From contig NZ_AUGO01000001.1 in assembly GCF_000422705.1 (NCBI RefSeq), positions 558,001-622,000 of the forward strand: DNA of 64,000 nt. Reading direction: 5' to 3'. Below, piece by piece: positions 1 to 8,819 of this stretch (positions are counted from its first letter, which is position 1; every line of letters starts with the position of its first letter). A program made the translations under genes and the position numbers. The notes beneath the pieces were generated by a model. The model made no database searches. It had not been told where the DNA came from and saw only the letters and a list, made by a program, of their open reading frames with translations. Origin of the DNA: Flavobacterium soli DSM 19725 (GTDB lineage: Bacteria; Bacteroidota; Bacteroidia; Flavobacteriales; Flavobacteriaceae).

Positions 1-1
1 A

Positions 2-1483
2 AGTAAAAATAGCGGTATAATTAAGTCTACACCTTCAGAGATAATTTCAAGTATTTCGGATCAATTATCGCAAAAAATTAGGGGACTGAAAATTGACAGA
101 GAAAATTGGGATCCAACATTGAGATCTGACCGATATAAAGGTGAAAGTTTTGAGAACGGTATAAACGATGCAATAAACAATCTACATCTTGTAAAATATG
201 AAATTACAGATTATAGGAAAAAATTACAGGTTATTAATACAGTAAGCTATTCGATATTAGAAAAACCAATTTTCGCAAATACTTCAATAGTGTTCTTGCA
301 AGCATTAGAGAGAGGCATTGAGAAAACAATTGAATTGTTAAGCAAAGCGAGGGAAAAAGGAAAGGCCAGTTTTGCTTTTTTGTGTGGAATTGTTGACGGA
401 TTGATAGAATTTATATGCGGATTGCTTGATATTGTTTTCTTGATTCTGGAACTTATTTTTAGTAATGCTTCCAAAACTGATGCAGAATTAGAACTTGATT
501 ACTTGCAACTTAGAGAAGGTCTTGAAGAATTTATAGAGGCTTATCTAAAATATCCCGATATAATTTCTAAGGAAATTGAAAAAATGATCAATGCGTATGA
601 ACAGGCAAGATTTAAGGATCCAAATTTAACGATATATGAAGTGGCGCATAACTCTGGAGAAGATTTAGTGTTTGCGATTGATGTTGTCATAAGTCTTATT
701 GTTATTGTGAAAAGTATTGCTAAATCAGGACAATATTTGCCTAAATTTACGGAATGGATTGATGATGTAGCAAAGAGAGGAGGTAAGGGAAGAGAAAAAT
801 ACAATGTATTAGTAAAATCAGGAAGGTTTGCACGAGTTACTCAAGAAGTAATGAAAGAAGAACTGGGTAAAGATTTTATCAATGCTTTGAAAAAAATGGG
901 TAATAAGGAAGATGATATTTTAGAGTATTTCGTTAAGTATCATAATGAAAATGATTTTAGATTTCTTAACGAAATTGATCAATTGTTGGTAAAGTATTCA
1001 TCTTTGAGTAAGACTGAAGCAGTAACTTTATGGGGCTATACAACAAATTATTTTTATTGGGACTTAAATAGTTGGTTAAGACAAGGAATAAATGCTCATA
1101 AGACAAAAGAAATAGCTGAAATTCTAACTCAAGCATTAGCAAAAATGCCTAAATATAATGGGATAGCTTTTAGGGCACTAGAAATCAGACCAGATGTCTT
1201 GGGGAATTTTTTAAAGTTGCATGAGTTGGGGAAAGTGGTTAAGTACGAAGATTTTGTCTCATGTGGCAGTAATACTAAAGCAGCATTTTTTAACAAACCT
1301 GATAAGAATGTTTTTTTAAGAATAGAAGTAAAAAATGCTCCAATAATCTCAGACTTTGCAGATGGAATCAAAATTAGAGGATATGATAAAGAAGAATTAT
1401 TACTTTTCAGAGGTAATAATTTTGAAATTAGAAGTGTAGAAAAAATAGAGGATAATTATTTAATAACAATAATTCAAAAATAG
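2..1483 (+). CDS. C-terminal part of a polymorphic-toxin-like protein with ADP-ribosyltransferase domain (5' truncated by window edge)
   Basis: The reading frame is open back to base 2 with no stop, so the gene begins outside the window; a TTG at 119 is only an internal codon. Numbering from that codon, a hydrophobic helical stretch lies at about residues 82-118 and the last 135 or so residues match the ART exoenzyme fold. This shows as an N-terminal helix with YTTNYFYWDLNSWLR, an Arg in GIAFRALE (R352), a Ser motif FVSCGS (S381-S384), and a DKE acidic motif (D423, E425) followed by a typical FEI-SVEKIEDNYLITI ending. Family knowledge: such domains transfer ADP-ribose from NAD to target proteins and are common warheads of secreted polymorphic toxins. 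The usual ExE is DxE here, but the second, catalytic Glu is kept. The secretion route cannot be seen from this part. Confidence 0.8.
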   Translation, partial: SKNSGIIKSTPSEIISSISDQLSQKIRGLKIDRENWDPTLRSDRYKGESFENGINDAINNLHLVKYEITDYRKKLQVINTVSYSILEKPIFANTSIVFLQALERGIEKTIELLSKAREKGKASFAFLCGIVDGLIEFICGLLDIVFLILELIFSNASKTDAELELDYLQLREGLEEFIEAYLKYPDIISKEIEKMINAYEQARFKDPNLTIYEVAHNSGEDLVFAIDVVISLIVIVKSIAKSGQYLPKFTEWIDDVAKRGGKGREKYNVLVKSGRFARVTQEVMKEELGKDFINALKKMGNKEDDILEYFVKYHNENDFRFLNEIDQLLVKYSSLSKTEAVTLWGYTTNYFYWDLNSWLRQGINAHKTKEIAEILTQALAKMPKYNGIAFRALEIRPDVLGNFLKLHELGKVVKYEDFVSCGSNTKAAFFNKPDKNVFLRIEVKNAPIISDFADGIKIRGYDKEELLLFRGNNFEIRSVEKIEDNYLITIIQK

Positions 1484-1485
1484 AT

Positions 1486-1779
1486 ATGGACAATAAAGAA
1501 TTTTTACAAAAGATATTAGATGACAGAAAAAAATTCTGGTCAGAGGAATATCCAAAACTAAGTCTAGAAGAAAAGAAAAGATATTGGCTAGCTAGTACCC
1601 ATAAGGGAATGCGTACGCAAGGTGAAGCTTTAGCTGATGAATATTCAGAATTTTCAAAAAAATGGTTGGATTTTGCAAAAGCGAATGAGCCTAAATTTGA
1701 TGAAATATTCGAGTATGTAACTCAAAACCTAGGATTTGAATTTGATTGGAAAGAGTATAACAAAAGAATTAAGAAATAA
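1486..1779 (+). CDS. Small protein, probable immunity partner of the upstream ART toxin
   Basis: This 97-residue soluble protein is rich in Lys, Glu and aromatic residues. Its ATG lies two bases after the toxin stop codon, so the two are almost certainly co-transcribed and translationally coupled. No signal peptide or membrane segment is visible, as expected for a cytosolic antidote. I do not recognise a named family. The immunity role is inferred only from position, size and the toxin domain upstream. A terminator follows immediately, so the pair ends the transcription unit. Confidence 0.65.
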   Translation: MDNKEFLQKILDDRKKFWSEEYPKLSLEEKKRYWLASTHKGMRTQGEALADEYSEFSKKWLDFAKANEPKFDEIFEYVTQNLGFEFDWKEYNKRIKK

Positions 1780-1791
1780 TAAATTAGTTTT

Positions 1792-1822
1792 AAAGGCTTG
1801 GCAAAAATGCTGAGCCTTTTTT
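1792..1822 (+). terminator. Intrinsic terminator after the toxin/immunity pair
   Basis: AAAGGCT pairs with AGCCTTT across a 14-base loop and is followed by a T run. Confidence 0.75.
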
Positions 1823-1897
1823 ATGCGTAAATAAACTTTTTCTATCCAAACATAGTTAGAAAAATGTTAGCGATTATGTAAAAAACTAATTATGACG

Positions 1898-1905
1898 TAT
1901 CTTTG
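1898..1905 (+). promoter_or_regulatory. Bacteroidota -7 element upstream of sufA
   Basis: TATCTTTG matches the TAnnTTTG -7 consensus, 30 bases upstream of the sufA-like start. No strong -33 TTTG is obvious. Confidence 0.6.
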
Positions 1906-1934
1906 CAAATTAATTAGACTAAATACAAATCACT

Positions 1935-2264
1935 ATGATAAAAGTATCTGATTCTGCAAGCAAGAAAATCGTCAATATGATGGAAGAAGACGGCTTTGAT
2001 GCTACCAAAGATTACGTTCGTGTTGGCGTAAAAAGCGGTGGATGTTCAGGCTTGTCTTATGAATTGAAATTTGATAAAGAACTAGGAGAAAACGATAAGG
2101 TTTTTGAAGATAATAATGTAAAGATTGCCGTTGAAAAGAAATCATTCTTGTATCTAGCAGGAACAATTCTTGAATTTTCAGGAGGATTAAACGGAAAAGG
2201 ATTTGTTTTCAATAATCCAAACGCAAGTAGAACTTGTGGATGTGGGGAATCATTCTCGCTTTAA
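1935..2264 (+). CDS. sufA: A-type iron-sulfur carrier (SufA/IscA/ErpA family)
   Basis: 109 residues, the normal family length. It carries the three cysteines of HesB-like proteins: C37 in GGCSGL and C101/C103 in CGCGESF near the C-terminus. The family accepts Fe-S clusters from the SufBCD scaffold and passes them to target apoproteins in the cytosol. It sits first in the SUF block, ahead of sufB, sufC and sufD, with its own -7 element upstream. The exact subtype (SufA, IscA or ErpA) cannot be set from sequence alone; the SUF context favours SufA. Confidence 0.9.
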   Translation: MIKVSDSASKKIVNMMEEDGFDATKDYVRVGVKSGGCSGLSYELKFDKELGENDKVFEDNNVKIAVEKKSFLYLAGTILEFSGGLNGKGFVFNNPNASRTCGCGESFSL

Positions 2265-2307
2265 ATTATTTAAAGATTTAAGAATTTAAAGATTTAAAAA
2301 TTCTAAA
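2262..2307. repeat. A/T-rich inverted-repeat arm, left of the four-helix-bundle gene
   Basis: This is a run of TTTAAA/GATTTAA units. Its reverse complement resembles the stretch at 2756-2794 on the other side of the S23-like gene. Confidence 0.55.
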
Positions 2308-2368
2308 CCAACAAATATCTAATCGCCATATCAAATCTTTAAATCATTCAATTTTTAAATAAAAAAAT

Positions 2369-2745
2369 ATGACTAAATCTTTCGAAGAGTTTGAAGTTCA
2401 TAAAAAAGGTGTTTTATTGACTAAACAAGTTTATCAATTATTAAAAAATCCAACTTTTGAGAAAGAGTACGATTTTAAAAGTCAGATAAAGCGAGCCGTT
2501 TTTTCGATTACAAACAATATCGCAGAAGGTTCAGAATATAATAGCAACAGGCAATTCGTAAAGTTTTTAAAAATTTCAAAAGGCAGTTGTGGAGAAGTAA
2601 GAAATATGTTGGTTTTGTCTAAAGAATTAGGTTTTAGCAATAATCAGGAAATTAATCGAGTTATGATTTGAGCATTGAGATTTCGCAGAATCTTTCAAAT
2701 TTCATTAATTACTTGAAAAAAAATATTGATAATAATAAAGGATAA
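2369..2745 (+). pseudogene. Four-helix-bundle protein (23S rRNA intervening-sequence / S23 family), frameshifted near the 3' end
   Basis: The first 100 codons (stop at 2669-2671) give an S23-type helical bundle with the hallmark NIAEGSEYNS followed by QFVKFLKISKGSCGEVRNMLVLSKELG. Family members normally continue into a last helix. That helix is present in another frame: reading on from about 2655 gives LSIEISQNLSNFINYLKKN and a stop at 2743-2745. A single indel near 2645-2660 therefore explains the early stop, either as a true mutation or a sequencing error. The family function is poorly known; relatives occur inside rRNA intervening sequences and as the Avd accessory protein of retroelements. 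Its place between sufA and sufB and the flanking inverted A/T repeats suggest an insertion. Confidence 0.75.
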
Positions 2746-2755
2746 CGATTTGAAG

Positions 2756-2794
2756 GAATCTTTAAATTTTTAAATCTTTTAATCTTTAAATTAG
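2756..2794. repeat. A/T-rich inverted-repeat arm, right of the four-helix-bundle gene
   Basis: AATCTTTAAATTTTTAAATC followed by TTTTAATCTTTAAATT. The reverse complement aligns with 2262-2307, so the S23-like gene is framed by inverted arms just upstream of sufB. Confidence 0.55.
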
Positions 2795-2795
2795 A

Positions 2796-4244
2796 ATGTC
2801 AAAATACACAGAAGACGATTTAAAAATCGAGCTCGAAAATAAAGAATACGAATACGGATTTTATACTAATATAGAATCGGAAACGTTTCCTATTGGTTTA
2901 AATGAAGACATCGTTCGTGCGATTTCTTTGAAAAAAGAAGAACCACAATGGATGACCGACTGGAGAATCGAAGCTTTCCGTGCTTGGGAACAAATGATTG
3001 AGCCAGAATGGGCGAATGTTCATTATAAAAAACCTGATTTTCAAGCTATTGCTTACTATTCGGCACCAAAATCAGTAGATCCAAATAAAACCTTGGATGA
3101 TGTTGATCCGGAACTTTTGGCGATGTACAAAAAACTAGGAATCTCTGTCGATGAACAGAAAATGATGAACAATGTCGCAATGGATATTGTGGTCGATTCA
3201 GTTTCTGTAGCCACAACTTTCAAAAAGACGTTGGCCGAAAAAGGAATTATTTTCTGTCCGATTTCCGAAGCGATAAAAGAACATCCAGAATTAGTCAAAA
3301 AATATTTAGGAACAGTAGTACCACAGAAAGATAATTTCTATGCAGCACTGAATTCAGCTGTTTTCTCTGACGGGAGTTTCTGTTATATTCCAAAAGGCGT
3401 TCGTTGTCCGATGGAACTTTCAACCTACTTCCGAATCAATCAGGCAGGAACAGGGCAATTCGAAAGAACGCTTGTGATTGCTGATGAAGGAAGTTATGTT
3501 TCGTATCTAGAAGGATGTACGGCTCCATCTCGTGATGAAAACCAATTGCATGCCGCAGTTGTAGAATTAATCGCTTTGGATGATGCCGAAATTAAATATT
3601 CAACGGTTCAAAACTGGTTTCCAGGAAATAAAGAAGGAAAAGGCGGAGTGTATAACTTTGTGACAAAGAGAGGTTTATGTGAGAAAAACGCAAAAATTTC
3701 TTGGACACAGGTAGAAACTGGTTCAGCCGTAACGTGGAAATATCCTTCTTGCGTTTTGAAAGGAGATAATTCGGTTGGCGAATTTTATTCGATTGCCGTA
3801 ACCAATAATTTCCAGCAAGCGGATACGGGAACTAAGATGATTCATCTTGGAAAAAACACCAAATCAACGATTATTTCAAAAGGTATTTCTGCCGGAAAAT
3901 CGCAAAACAGCTACCGTGGATTGGTGCAAATCAGTTCAAGAGCCGATAATGCGAGAAACTTTTCACAGTGTGATTCGCTTTTGATGGGAAATAATTGTGG
4001 AGCACACACTTTTCCTTACATCGAATCAAAAAATCCTTCTGCAAAAATAGAACACGAAGCTACGACAAGTAAAATTGGCGAAGACCAAGTTTTCTATTGC
4101 AACCAAAGGGGAATTCCAACTGAAAAAGCGATTGCATTAATTGTAAACGGTTTCAGTAAAGAAGTTTTGAATAAGCTTCCAATGGAATTTGCAGTTGAAG
4201 CACAAAAATTATTAGAAATTTCTCTTGAAGGTTCCGTAGGTTAA
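2796..4244 (+). CDS. sufB: Fe-S cluster assembly scaffold protein SufB
   Basis: 482 residues, full length. It has the SufB/SufD beta-helix core and the C-terminal segment [20 protein letters not shown], with the cysteine of the FYCNQRGI motif used in cluster assembly. SufB forms the SufBC2D scaffold, where sulfur from SufS-SufE and iron are built into a nascent cluster using SufC ATPase activity. It is followed after 34 bases by sufC and then sufD, consistent with one operon. The start is supported by the classical N-terminus SKYTEDDLK. Confidence 0.96.
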   Translation: MSKYTEDDLKIELENKEYEYGFYTNIESETFPIGLNEDIVRAISLKKEEPQWMTDWRIEAFRAWEQMIEPEWANVHYKKPDFQAIAYYSAPKSVDPNKTLDDVDPELLAMYKKLGISVDEQKMMNNVAMDIVVDSVSVATTFKKTLAEKGIIFCPISEAIKEHPELVKKYLGTVVPQKDNFYAALNSAVFSDGSFCYIPKGVRCPMELSTYFRINQAGTGQFERTLVIADEGSYVSYLEGCTAPSRDENQLHAAVVELIALDDAEIKYSTVQNWFPGNKEGKGGVYNFVTKRGLCEKNAKISWTQVETGSAVTWKYPSCVLKGDNSVGEFYSIAVTNNFQQADTGTKMIHLGKNTKSTIISKGISAGKSQNSYRGLVQISSRADNARNFSQCDSLLMGNNCGAHTFPYIESKNPSAKIEHEATTSKIGEDQVFYCNQRGIPTEKAIALIVNGFSKEVLNKLPMEFAVEAQKLLEISLEGSVG

Positions 4245-4278
4245 TCTTTAAAGACTTTATAAAACACAAAAAGCAACA

Positions 4279-5025
4279 ATGTTAAGTATAAAAAATTTAC
4301 ACGCTGGAATTGAAGATAAGGATATCTTAAAAGGAATCAATCTTGAAGTGAAAGCGGGCGAAGTTCACGCCATTATGGGACCAAACGGTTCTGGAAAAAG
4401 TACACTTTCTGCCGTAATTGCAGGAAACGAACATTATGAAGTGACAGATGGTTCTGTAGAATTGGATGGCGAAGATCTAGCCGATTTGGCTCCGGAAGAG
4501 AGAGCACACAAAGGCGTTTTCCTTTCATTCCAATATCCAGTAGAAATTCCTGGAGTTTCGGTAACGAACTTTATGAAAACAGCGATTAACGAATCTAGAA
4601 AAGCAAAAGGTCAGGAAGAAATGCCAGCCAACGAAATGCTGAAATTGATTCGTGAGAAATCTGAATTGTTGGAAATCGACCGTAAATTCTTGTCTCGTTC
4701 CTTAAACGAAGGTTTTTCGGGTGGAGAGAAAAAGAGAAACGAAATCTTCCAAATGGCGATGCTGGAACCGAAATTGGCTATCCTTGACGAAACCGATTCA
4801 GGTCTTGATATCGACGCGTTGAGAATCGTGGCAAATGGTGTGAATAAACTGAAAAGCGAAAACAACGCCATCATCGTAATCACGCATTACCAAAGACTTT
4901 TGGATTATATCGTTCCAGATTTCGTTCACGTTTTATACAACGGGAAAATCGTAAAATCAGGCGGAAAAGAATTGGCTTACGAACTGGAAGAAAAAGGTTA
5001 CGACTGGATTAAAGCGGAGAATTAA
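4279..5025 (+). CDS. sufC: Fe-S assembly ATPase SufC
   Basis: 248 residues, typical length. ABC ATPase motifs are in order: Walker A GPNGSGKST (34-42), signature FSGGEKKR (146-153), Walker B LAILDE (166-171) and switch histidine H203. SufC is a soluble ABC-type ATPase that dimerises on binding ATP and remodels SufB-SufD during cluster assembly. It has no transmembrane partner, as expected. It lies between sufB and sufD. An A/T-rich inverted repeat separates it from sufD. Confidence 0.96.
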   Translation: MLSIKNLHAGIEDKDILKGINLEVKAGEVHAIMGPNGSGKSTLSAVIAGNEHYEVTDGSVELDGEDLADLAPEERAHKGVFLSFQYPVEIPGVSVTNFMKTAINESRKAKGQEEMPANEMLKLIREKSELLEIDRKFLSRSLNEGFSGGEKKRNEIFQMAMLEPKLAILDETDSGLDIDALRIVANGVNKLKSENNAIIVITHYQRLLDYIVPDFVHVLYNGKIVKSGGKELAYELEEKGYDWIKAEN

Positions 5026-5030
5026 AATTT

Positions 5031-5096
5031 GTTTAAGGTTTAAGGTTTAAGGTTGCTCTCGAGAACTTTAAACTTTTGAAACTTTAAACTTTAAAC
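5031..5096. repeat. Intergenic inverted repeat between sufC and sufD
   Basis: Tandem GTTTAAGG units on the left face CTTTAAAC units on the right across a short spacer containing CTCGAG. This could form a long A/T-rich hairpin in the sufC-sufD mRNA, perhaps affecting relative expression; that role is inferred. Confidence 0.6.
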
Positions 5097-5104
5097 AAAA
5101 AGAA

Positions 5105-6421
5105 ATGGAATTAAAAGAAAAACTTATATCGTCTTTTATGGCTTTTGAAGAACGTGTGGATGTCGATGCCGACTTGCACGATGTTCGTACAGAAGCATTT
5201 AAGAATTTTGAAGAAAAAGGCTTCCCGACAAAAAAAGACGAAGCTTGGAAATATACTTCGTTGAATGCCATCTTAAAAAATGATTTTAGCGTATTCCCAA
5301 AAAATGAAAATACGGTTCAATATTCGGATGTAAAAAAATATTATTTGCACGAAGTTGACACCTATAAAGTAGTTTTTGTGGATGGAGTATTCAGTTCATT
5401 CTTGTCGTCAACCACACACGATGGTTTGGATGTTTGCTTGATGTCATCGGCATTGACAAAACCTAAATACAAAATGGTAATTGATGAATATTTCAATAAA
5501 ATTGCCAATAAAGACGAAAGCTTGACTTCCTTAAATACCGCTTTCGCGTATGAAGGAGCTTACATCAACATTCCGAGAAGCAAAGTGGTGGACAAGCCAA
5601 TTGAGATCATCAATTTTTCTACCGGAACAGAATCGGCACTTTTGGTTCAACCTCGTAATTTGATTATCGTTGGAGAAAATGCTCACGTTCAAATCATCGA
5701 AAGGCATCAATCGTTGAACGAAAATCCAGTTTTGACGAATTCTGTTACCGAAATTTTTGCACAAAAAAGAGCGATTGTCGATTATTATAAAATCCAAAAT
5801 GACAATCTCGAAGCATCGTTGATTGATAATACTTATATTGCCCAAAAAGAGCAAAGCCACGCTTCGGTACATACTTTTTCTTTCGGAGGAAACTTGACAA
5901 GAAACAACCTGAATTTTTACCACCAAGGTGAATATATCGATTCTACGTTAAAAGGAATCACGATAATTGAAGGAAAACAACACGTGGATCATTATACTTT
6001 GGTGCAACACGCCACGCCAAACTGCGAGAGCCACCAGAATTATAAAACAATTCTAGACGACAAGTCAACAGGTGTTTTCAACGGTAAGATTTACGTAGAA
6101 AAAGAAGCTCAAAAAACCAACGCTTTCCAGCAAAACAACAACATTTTGTTGAGCGACAAAGCTTCGGTAAATGCAAAACCACAATTGGAAATCTTTGCCG
6201 ATGACGTAAAATGTTCCCACGGTTGCACCATCGGACAATTGGACGAACGCGCCATGTTCTACATGCAATCCCGCGGAATTCCAGCAAAAGAAGCCAAAGC
6301 ATTATTGATGTATGCCTTTACAAATGAAGTCATCGAAAGCGTCAAAATTCCAGCCCTGAAAGCGAGAATCACCAAAATTATCGCCATGAAATTAGGCGTG
6401 AATATTGGATTTGATTTATAA
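5105..6421 (+). CDS. sufD: Fe-S assembly scaffold component SufD
   Basis: 438 residues, paralogous to SufB. The conserved C-terminal block runs FADDVKCSHGCTIGQLDERA and then FYMQSRGIPAKEAK, including the histidine and cysteines typical of SufD. It completes the SufBC2D complex and helps iron entry to the cluster site. It is the last gene of the first SUF block and is followed by an intrinsic terminator at 6427-6453, so sufS is not transcribed from this operon by simple read-through. Confidence 0.95.
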   Translation: MELKEKLISSFMAFEERVDVDADLHDVRTEAFKNFEEKGFPTKKDEAWKYTSLNAILKNDFSVFPKNENTVQYSDVKKYYLHEVDTYKVVFVDGVFSSFLSSTTHDGLDVCLMSSALTKPKYKMVIDEYFNKIANKDESLTSLNTAFAYEGAYINIPRSKVVDKPIEIINFSTGTESALLVQPRNLIIVGENAHVQIIERHQSLNENPVLTNSVTEIFAQKRAIVDYYKIQNDNLEASLIDNTYIAQKEQSHASVHTFSFGGNLTRNNLNFYHQGEYIDSTLKGITIIEGKQHVDHYTLVQHATPNCESHQNYKTILDDKSTGVFNGKIYVEKEAQKTNAFQQNNNILLSDKASVNAKPQLEIFADDVKCSHGCTIGQLDERAMFYMQSRGIPAKEAKALLMYAFTNEVIESVKIPALKARITKIIAMKLGVNIGFDL

Positions 6422-6426
6422 AAATT

Positions 6427-6453
6427 AAAAGTTGTCGAAAGGCAACTTTTTTT
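6427..6453 (+). terminator. Intrinsic terminator after sufD
   Basis: AAAAGTTG pairs with CAACTTTT around an 8-base loop and ends in a T run. Confidence 0.85.
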
Positions 6454-6483
6454 ATTTAAAGCCTTTTCGCATACTAAAATTCA

Positions 6484-6491
6484 TATATTTG
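6484..6491 (+). promoter_or_regulatory. Probable -7 element for the membrane-protein pair
   Basis: TATATTTG fits TAnnTTTG and lies 25 bases before the next gene's start. Confidence 0.6.
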
Positions 6492-6516
6492 ATAGTAGCA
6501 TTATAATCAAATTAAT

Positions 6517-7509
6517 ATGGATACAACCAATAGAAACGTTCAAAAGCTTTTGGATAAGGAACTGTTGACCAAAGAACAAGAAGTGGGAATTCGGAATTAC
6601 TTTTCACAAGGTATTTTTTCGCTTCGCAATGAGTTGCTTTTTCTCATGTATTTATCGGTTTTGCTCTTTACTTCCGGTGTTGGAATATTGATTTATAAAA
6701 ATATTGATACCATCGGGCATTCAATTATTTTATTATTAATGCTGGTTTTAACGGCGGTTTGTTTCTTTTTTAGTTTCAAAGAATCAAAAGGATTTTCTAA
6801 AACCGATATCGATTTTGAAAATCCAGTTTACAATTACTTAGTGCTTTTGGCGGTTATTTTGAGTTGCAGTTTCATGGGCTACATTCAATTTCAATATGCC
6901 GTTTTTGGGAATTACTTCGAAATTTCAATCTATATTTCAGCTTTTATAGCATTGGCTTCGGCCTATTATTTCAATAACAAAAGTGCATTATCCATCGGGA
7001 TTACAGCTTTGGTCACTTCTCTCGGAATTTCCTTAACTCCAAGAACACTCATCAATAACGATATTTATTGGAACGAAACCTTATCCTATTACGGTTTGAT
7101 TTTGGGTTTACTCATCGTGCTTTGGTCGATTTATTCTAAAAATATCGGACTAAAAAAACACTTCGATTTAGTGCTGTTGACTTTCGCTTTGCATCTCATA
7201 AGCATCTGTTGTATTGCAGGTTTGATAAACGATATTTGGGTTCTTTTTCTATTCCTAATGGCTGGTTCAAGCTATTTTTTCTACCAAAAAAGCTTCGAAA
7301 TTCAGGCCATTTCTATTTATATTTTCACGCTTTTATATGGCTTTATCGGCTTTAATATCTTTATAGTTAGGCTTCTTGAACATACAGATTTTGAAGATTT
7401 TTGGGAATTATTTATCATCATTCTTCCGGTATATTTCATCACATCGATAGTCTTGTTTGTAAAAGCGATTAAAAACTTCAATAAAAAAACCAATGATAGC
7501 CTACAATAA
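6517..7509 (+). CDS. Multi-pass membrane protein, DUF2157-like
   Basis: 330 residues. A soluble N-terminal segment of about 40 residues (KLLDKELLTKEQEVGIRNYF) is followed by about nine hydrophobic helices. The short N-terminal helical region before the membrane part resembles DUF2157 proteins, whose function is unknown. The gene overlaps the next one by 17 bases, so the two are translationally coupled and may form a complex. The assignment rests on overall architecture, not on a diagnostic motif. Confidence 0.65.
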   Translation: MDTTNRNVQKLLDKELLTKEQEVGIRNYFSQGIFSLRNELLFLMYLSVLLFTSGVGILIYKNIDTIGHSIILLLMLVLTAVCFFFSFKESKGFSKTDIDFENPVYNYLVLLAVILSCSFMGYIQFQYAVFGNYFEISIYISAFIALASAYYFNNKSALSIGITALVTSLGISLTPRTLINNDIYWNETLSYYGLILGLLIVLWSIYSKNIGLKKHFDLVLLTFALHLISICCIAGLINDIWVLFLFLMAGSSYFFYQKSFEIQAISIYIFTLLYGFIGFNIFIVRLLEHTDFEDFWELFIIILPVYFITSIVLFVKAIKNFNKKTNDSLQ

Positions 7510-8644
7510 AACCCTTTTAGAAAATACTTTCTTAGTCGAAGAAGCTATCGATTTAAGGAAATCTGGCTTCATCCAAAACGAAAATCTAAATTCGATAAAA
7601 CAACAATTAACCACTTTAAAAACAAGCCGAAATATATTTGTAAGAGCTGGTTTCTTCCTTTTAGGAGTCTTGCTGTATCTTTCAATAATTGGATTGCTTT
7701 TTTTAATTATTATGAATTCAAGTTCTGATTTTGAAACGATCGGATTCGTAGTTTCAATTATCGGAGTAGCAATTTTAGAACTGCTTTGCAACCAAAATTT
7801 CTTCCGACACGGATTGGATGATGCCTTTATTATTGGTGCACAATTGAGCTTTTATTCGACAATTGTTGCTGATTCCGATTCTCCAATGGGTGCTTTTATT
7901 TCAATGATTATAATCGGTTTGGCGTTTGCTATTCGATACGTAAACACCCTGTCGTTCCTGATTTTCCTATCTGGAATTGTTTTCCTAGTAAGTTTTCTTT
8001 TGATAGAAAACACAGAAATTTCGGCGATTCTGCCTTTTGTTTTAGTAACAATAGCCATCGGATTTTATTATATCCATCAAAAATTCAAAGACCATCAAAA
8101 GCTTTATTTGTATGAAGATCTCTCAGAGTGGTTTTTCATCTACACGCTTTTTCTTGGATACGTTTCAGTGAATTATTTCGTAGTCAGAACACTTTCAGAA
8201 GAATTATTATCAGCCGATTATTCCAAAACAGACATGCCTTTTGGTTGGATGTTTTATATCTTGATGTTTGTGGTTCCGCTGGCTTACATTCTTTATTCCC
8301 TAAAAACAAAAAACCGAACAATGCTCTACATCGGCGGACTCACATTCGCACTTTCCATTGCCACTTTCCGATATTATCATAGCGTTTTGCCTGCAGAATG
8401 GGCTTTGATCCTTTCCGGATTAGGAATTTTTGCCTTCGTTTATTTCGTCATCCAAAAAATAAAAACAAACGAAACCGGTATCACATTTCAACACGATCGC
8501 ACCAACGATACGGCAATGCTCAACAACATCGAGGCCATAATTGTAAACTCACAAGATATAAAACACGCCGAGGAAACACAGCAATCCACAATGCCTTTTG
8601 GTGGCGGAGGATTTAGTGGTGGTGGAGCAGGAGGAAGTTTTTAA
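7493..8644 (+). CDS. Multi-pass membrane protein with glycine-rich C-terminus (DUF4401-like)
   Basis: 383 residues. Residues 1-50 are soluble, then about nine or ten membrane helices run to around residue 325, and a cytoplasmic tail ends in GGGGFSGGGAGGSF. A glycine-rich end of this kind is also seen in some TPM/DUF2207-type membrane proteins. It shares the layout of its upstream neighbour (short soluble N-terminus plus many helices) and overlaps it by 17 bases. This points to a two-component membrane protein pair of unknown role. Confidence 0.65.
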   Translation: MIAYNKTLLENTFLVEEAIDLRKSGFIQNENLNSIKQQLTTLKTSRNIFVRAGFFLLGVLLYLSIIGLLFLIIMNSSSDFETIGFVVSIIGVAILELLCNQNFFRHGLDDAFIIGAQLSFYSTIVADSDSPMGAFISMIIIGLAFAIRYVNTLSFLIFLSGIVFLVSFLLIENTEISAILPFVLVTIAIGFYYIHQKFKDHQKLYLYEDLSEWFFIYTLFLGYVSVNYFVVRTLSEELLSADYSKTDMPFGWMFYILMFVVPLAYILYSLKTKNRTMLYIGGLTFALSIATFRYYHSVLPAEWALILSGLGIFAFVYFVIQKIKTNETGITFQHDRTNDTAMLNNIEAIIVNSQDIKHAEETQQSTMPFGGGGFSGGGAGGSF

Positions 8645-8650
8645 AATTTA

Positions 8651-8756
8651 GGAGCGAATGGCTCGGGCATTTTAGGAATCCATGTTCCCGCTTTTTTTCC
8701 AAATCTTTTTATTTTTAAAGAAAAAACAAAAAGGATTTTCCCTTAAATCGGGGCTA
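8651..8756. repeat. Dispersed intergenic repeat, copy 1
   Basis: It starts GGAGCGAATGGCTCGGG and ends TTTTCCC(N6)TCGGGGCTA, with a T-rich/A-rich internal hairpin (CTTTTTATTTTTAAAGAAAA). It is closely matched at 59077-59185, and its right end is matched at 33105-33132. It fills most of the gap before the next gene. Confidence 0.75.
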
Positions 8757-8795
8757 TTTGATAGACTTTTTGGTTTCTTGGAAACTTAAATTTAT

Positions 8796-8803
8796 TACAT
8801 TTG
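8796..8803 (+). promoter_or_regulatory. Probable -7 element before the propeller-like gene
   Basis: TACATTTG fits TAnnTTTG, 17 bases before the start codon. Confidence 0.5.
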
Positions 8804-8819
8804 AACAAAGGAAACATCC

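Noticed and set aside
119..121. TTG at 119 as start of the toxin gene
   Set aside because: The frame stays open to the left edge with sensible protein sequence, so this is an internal codon.
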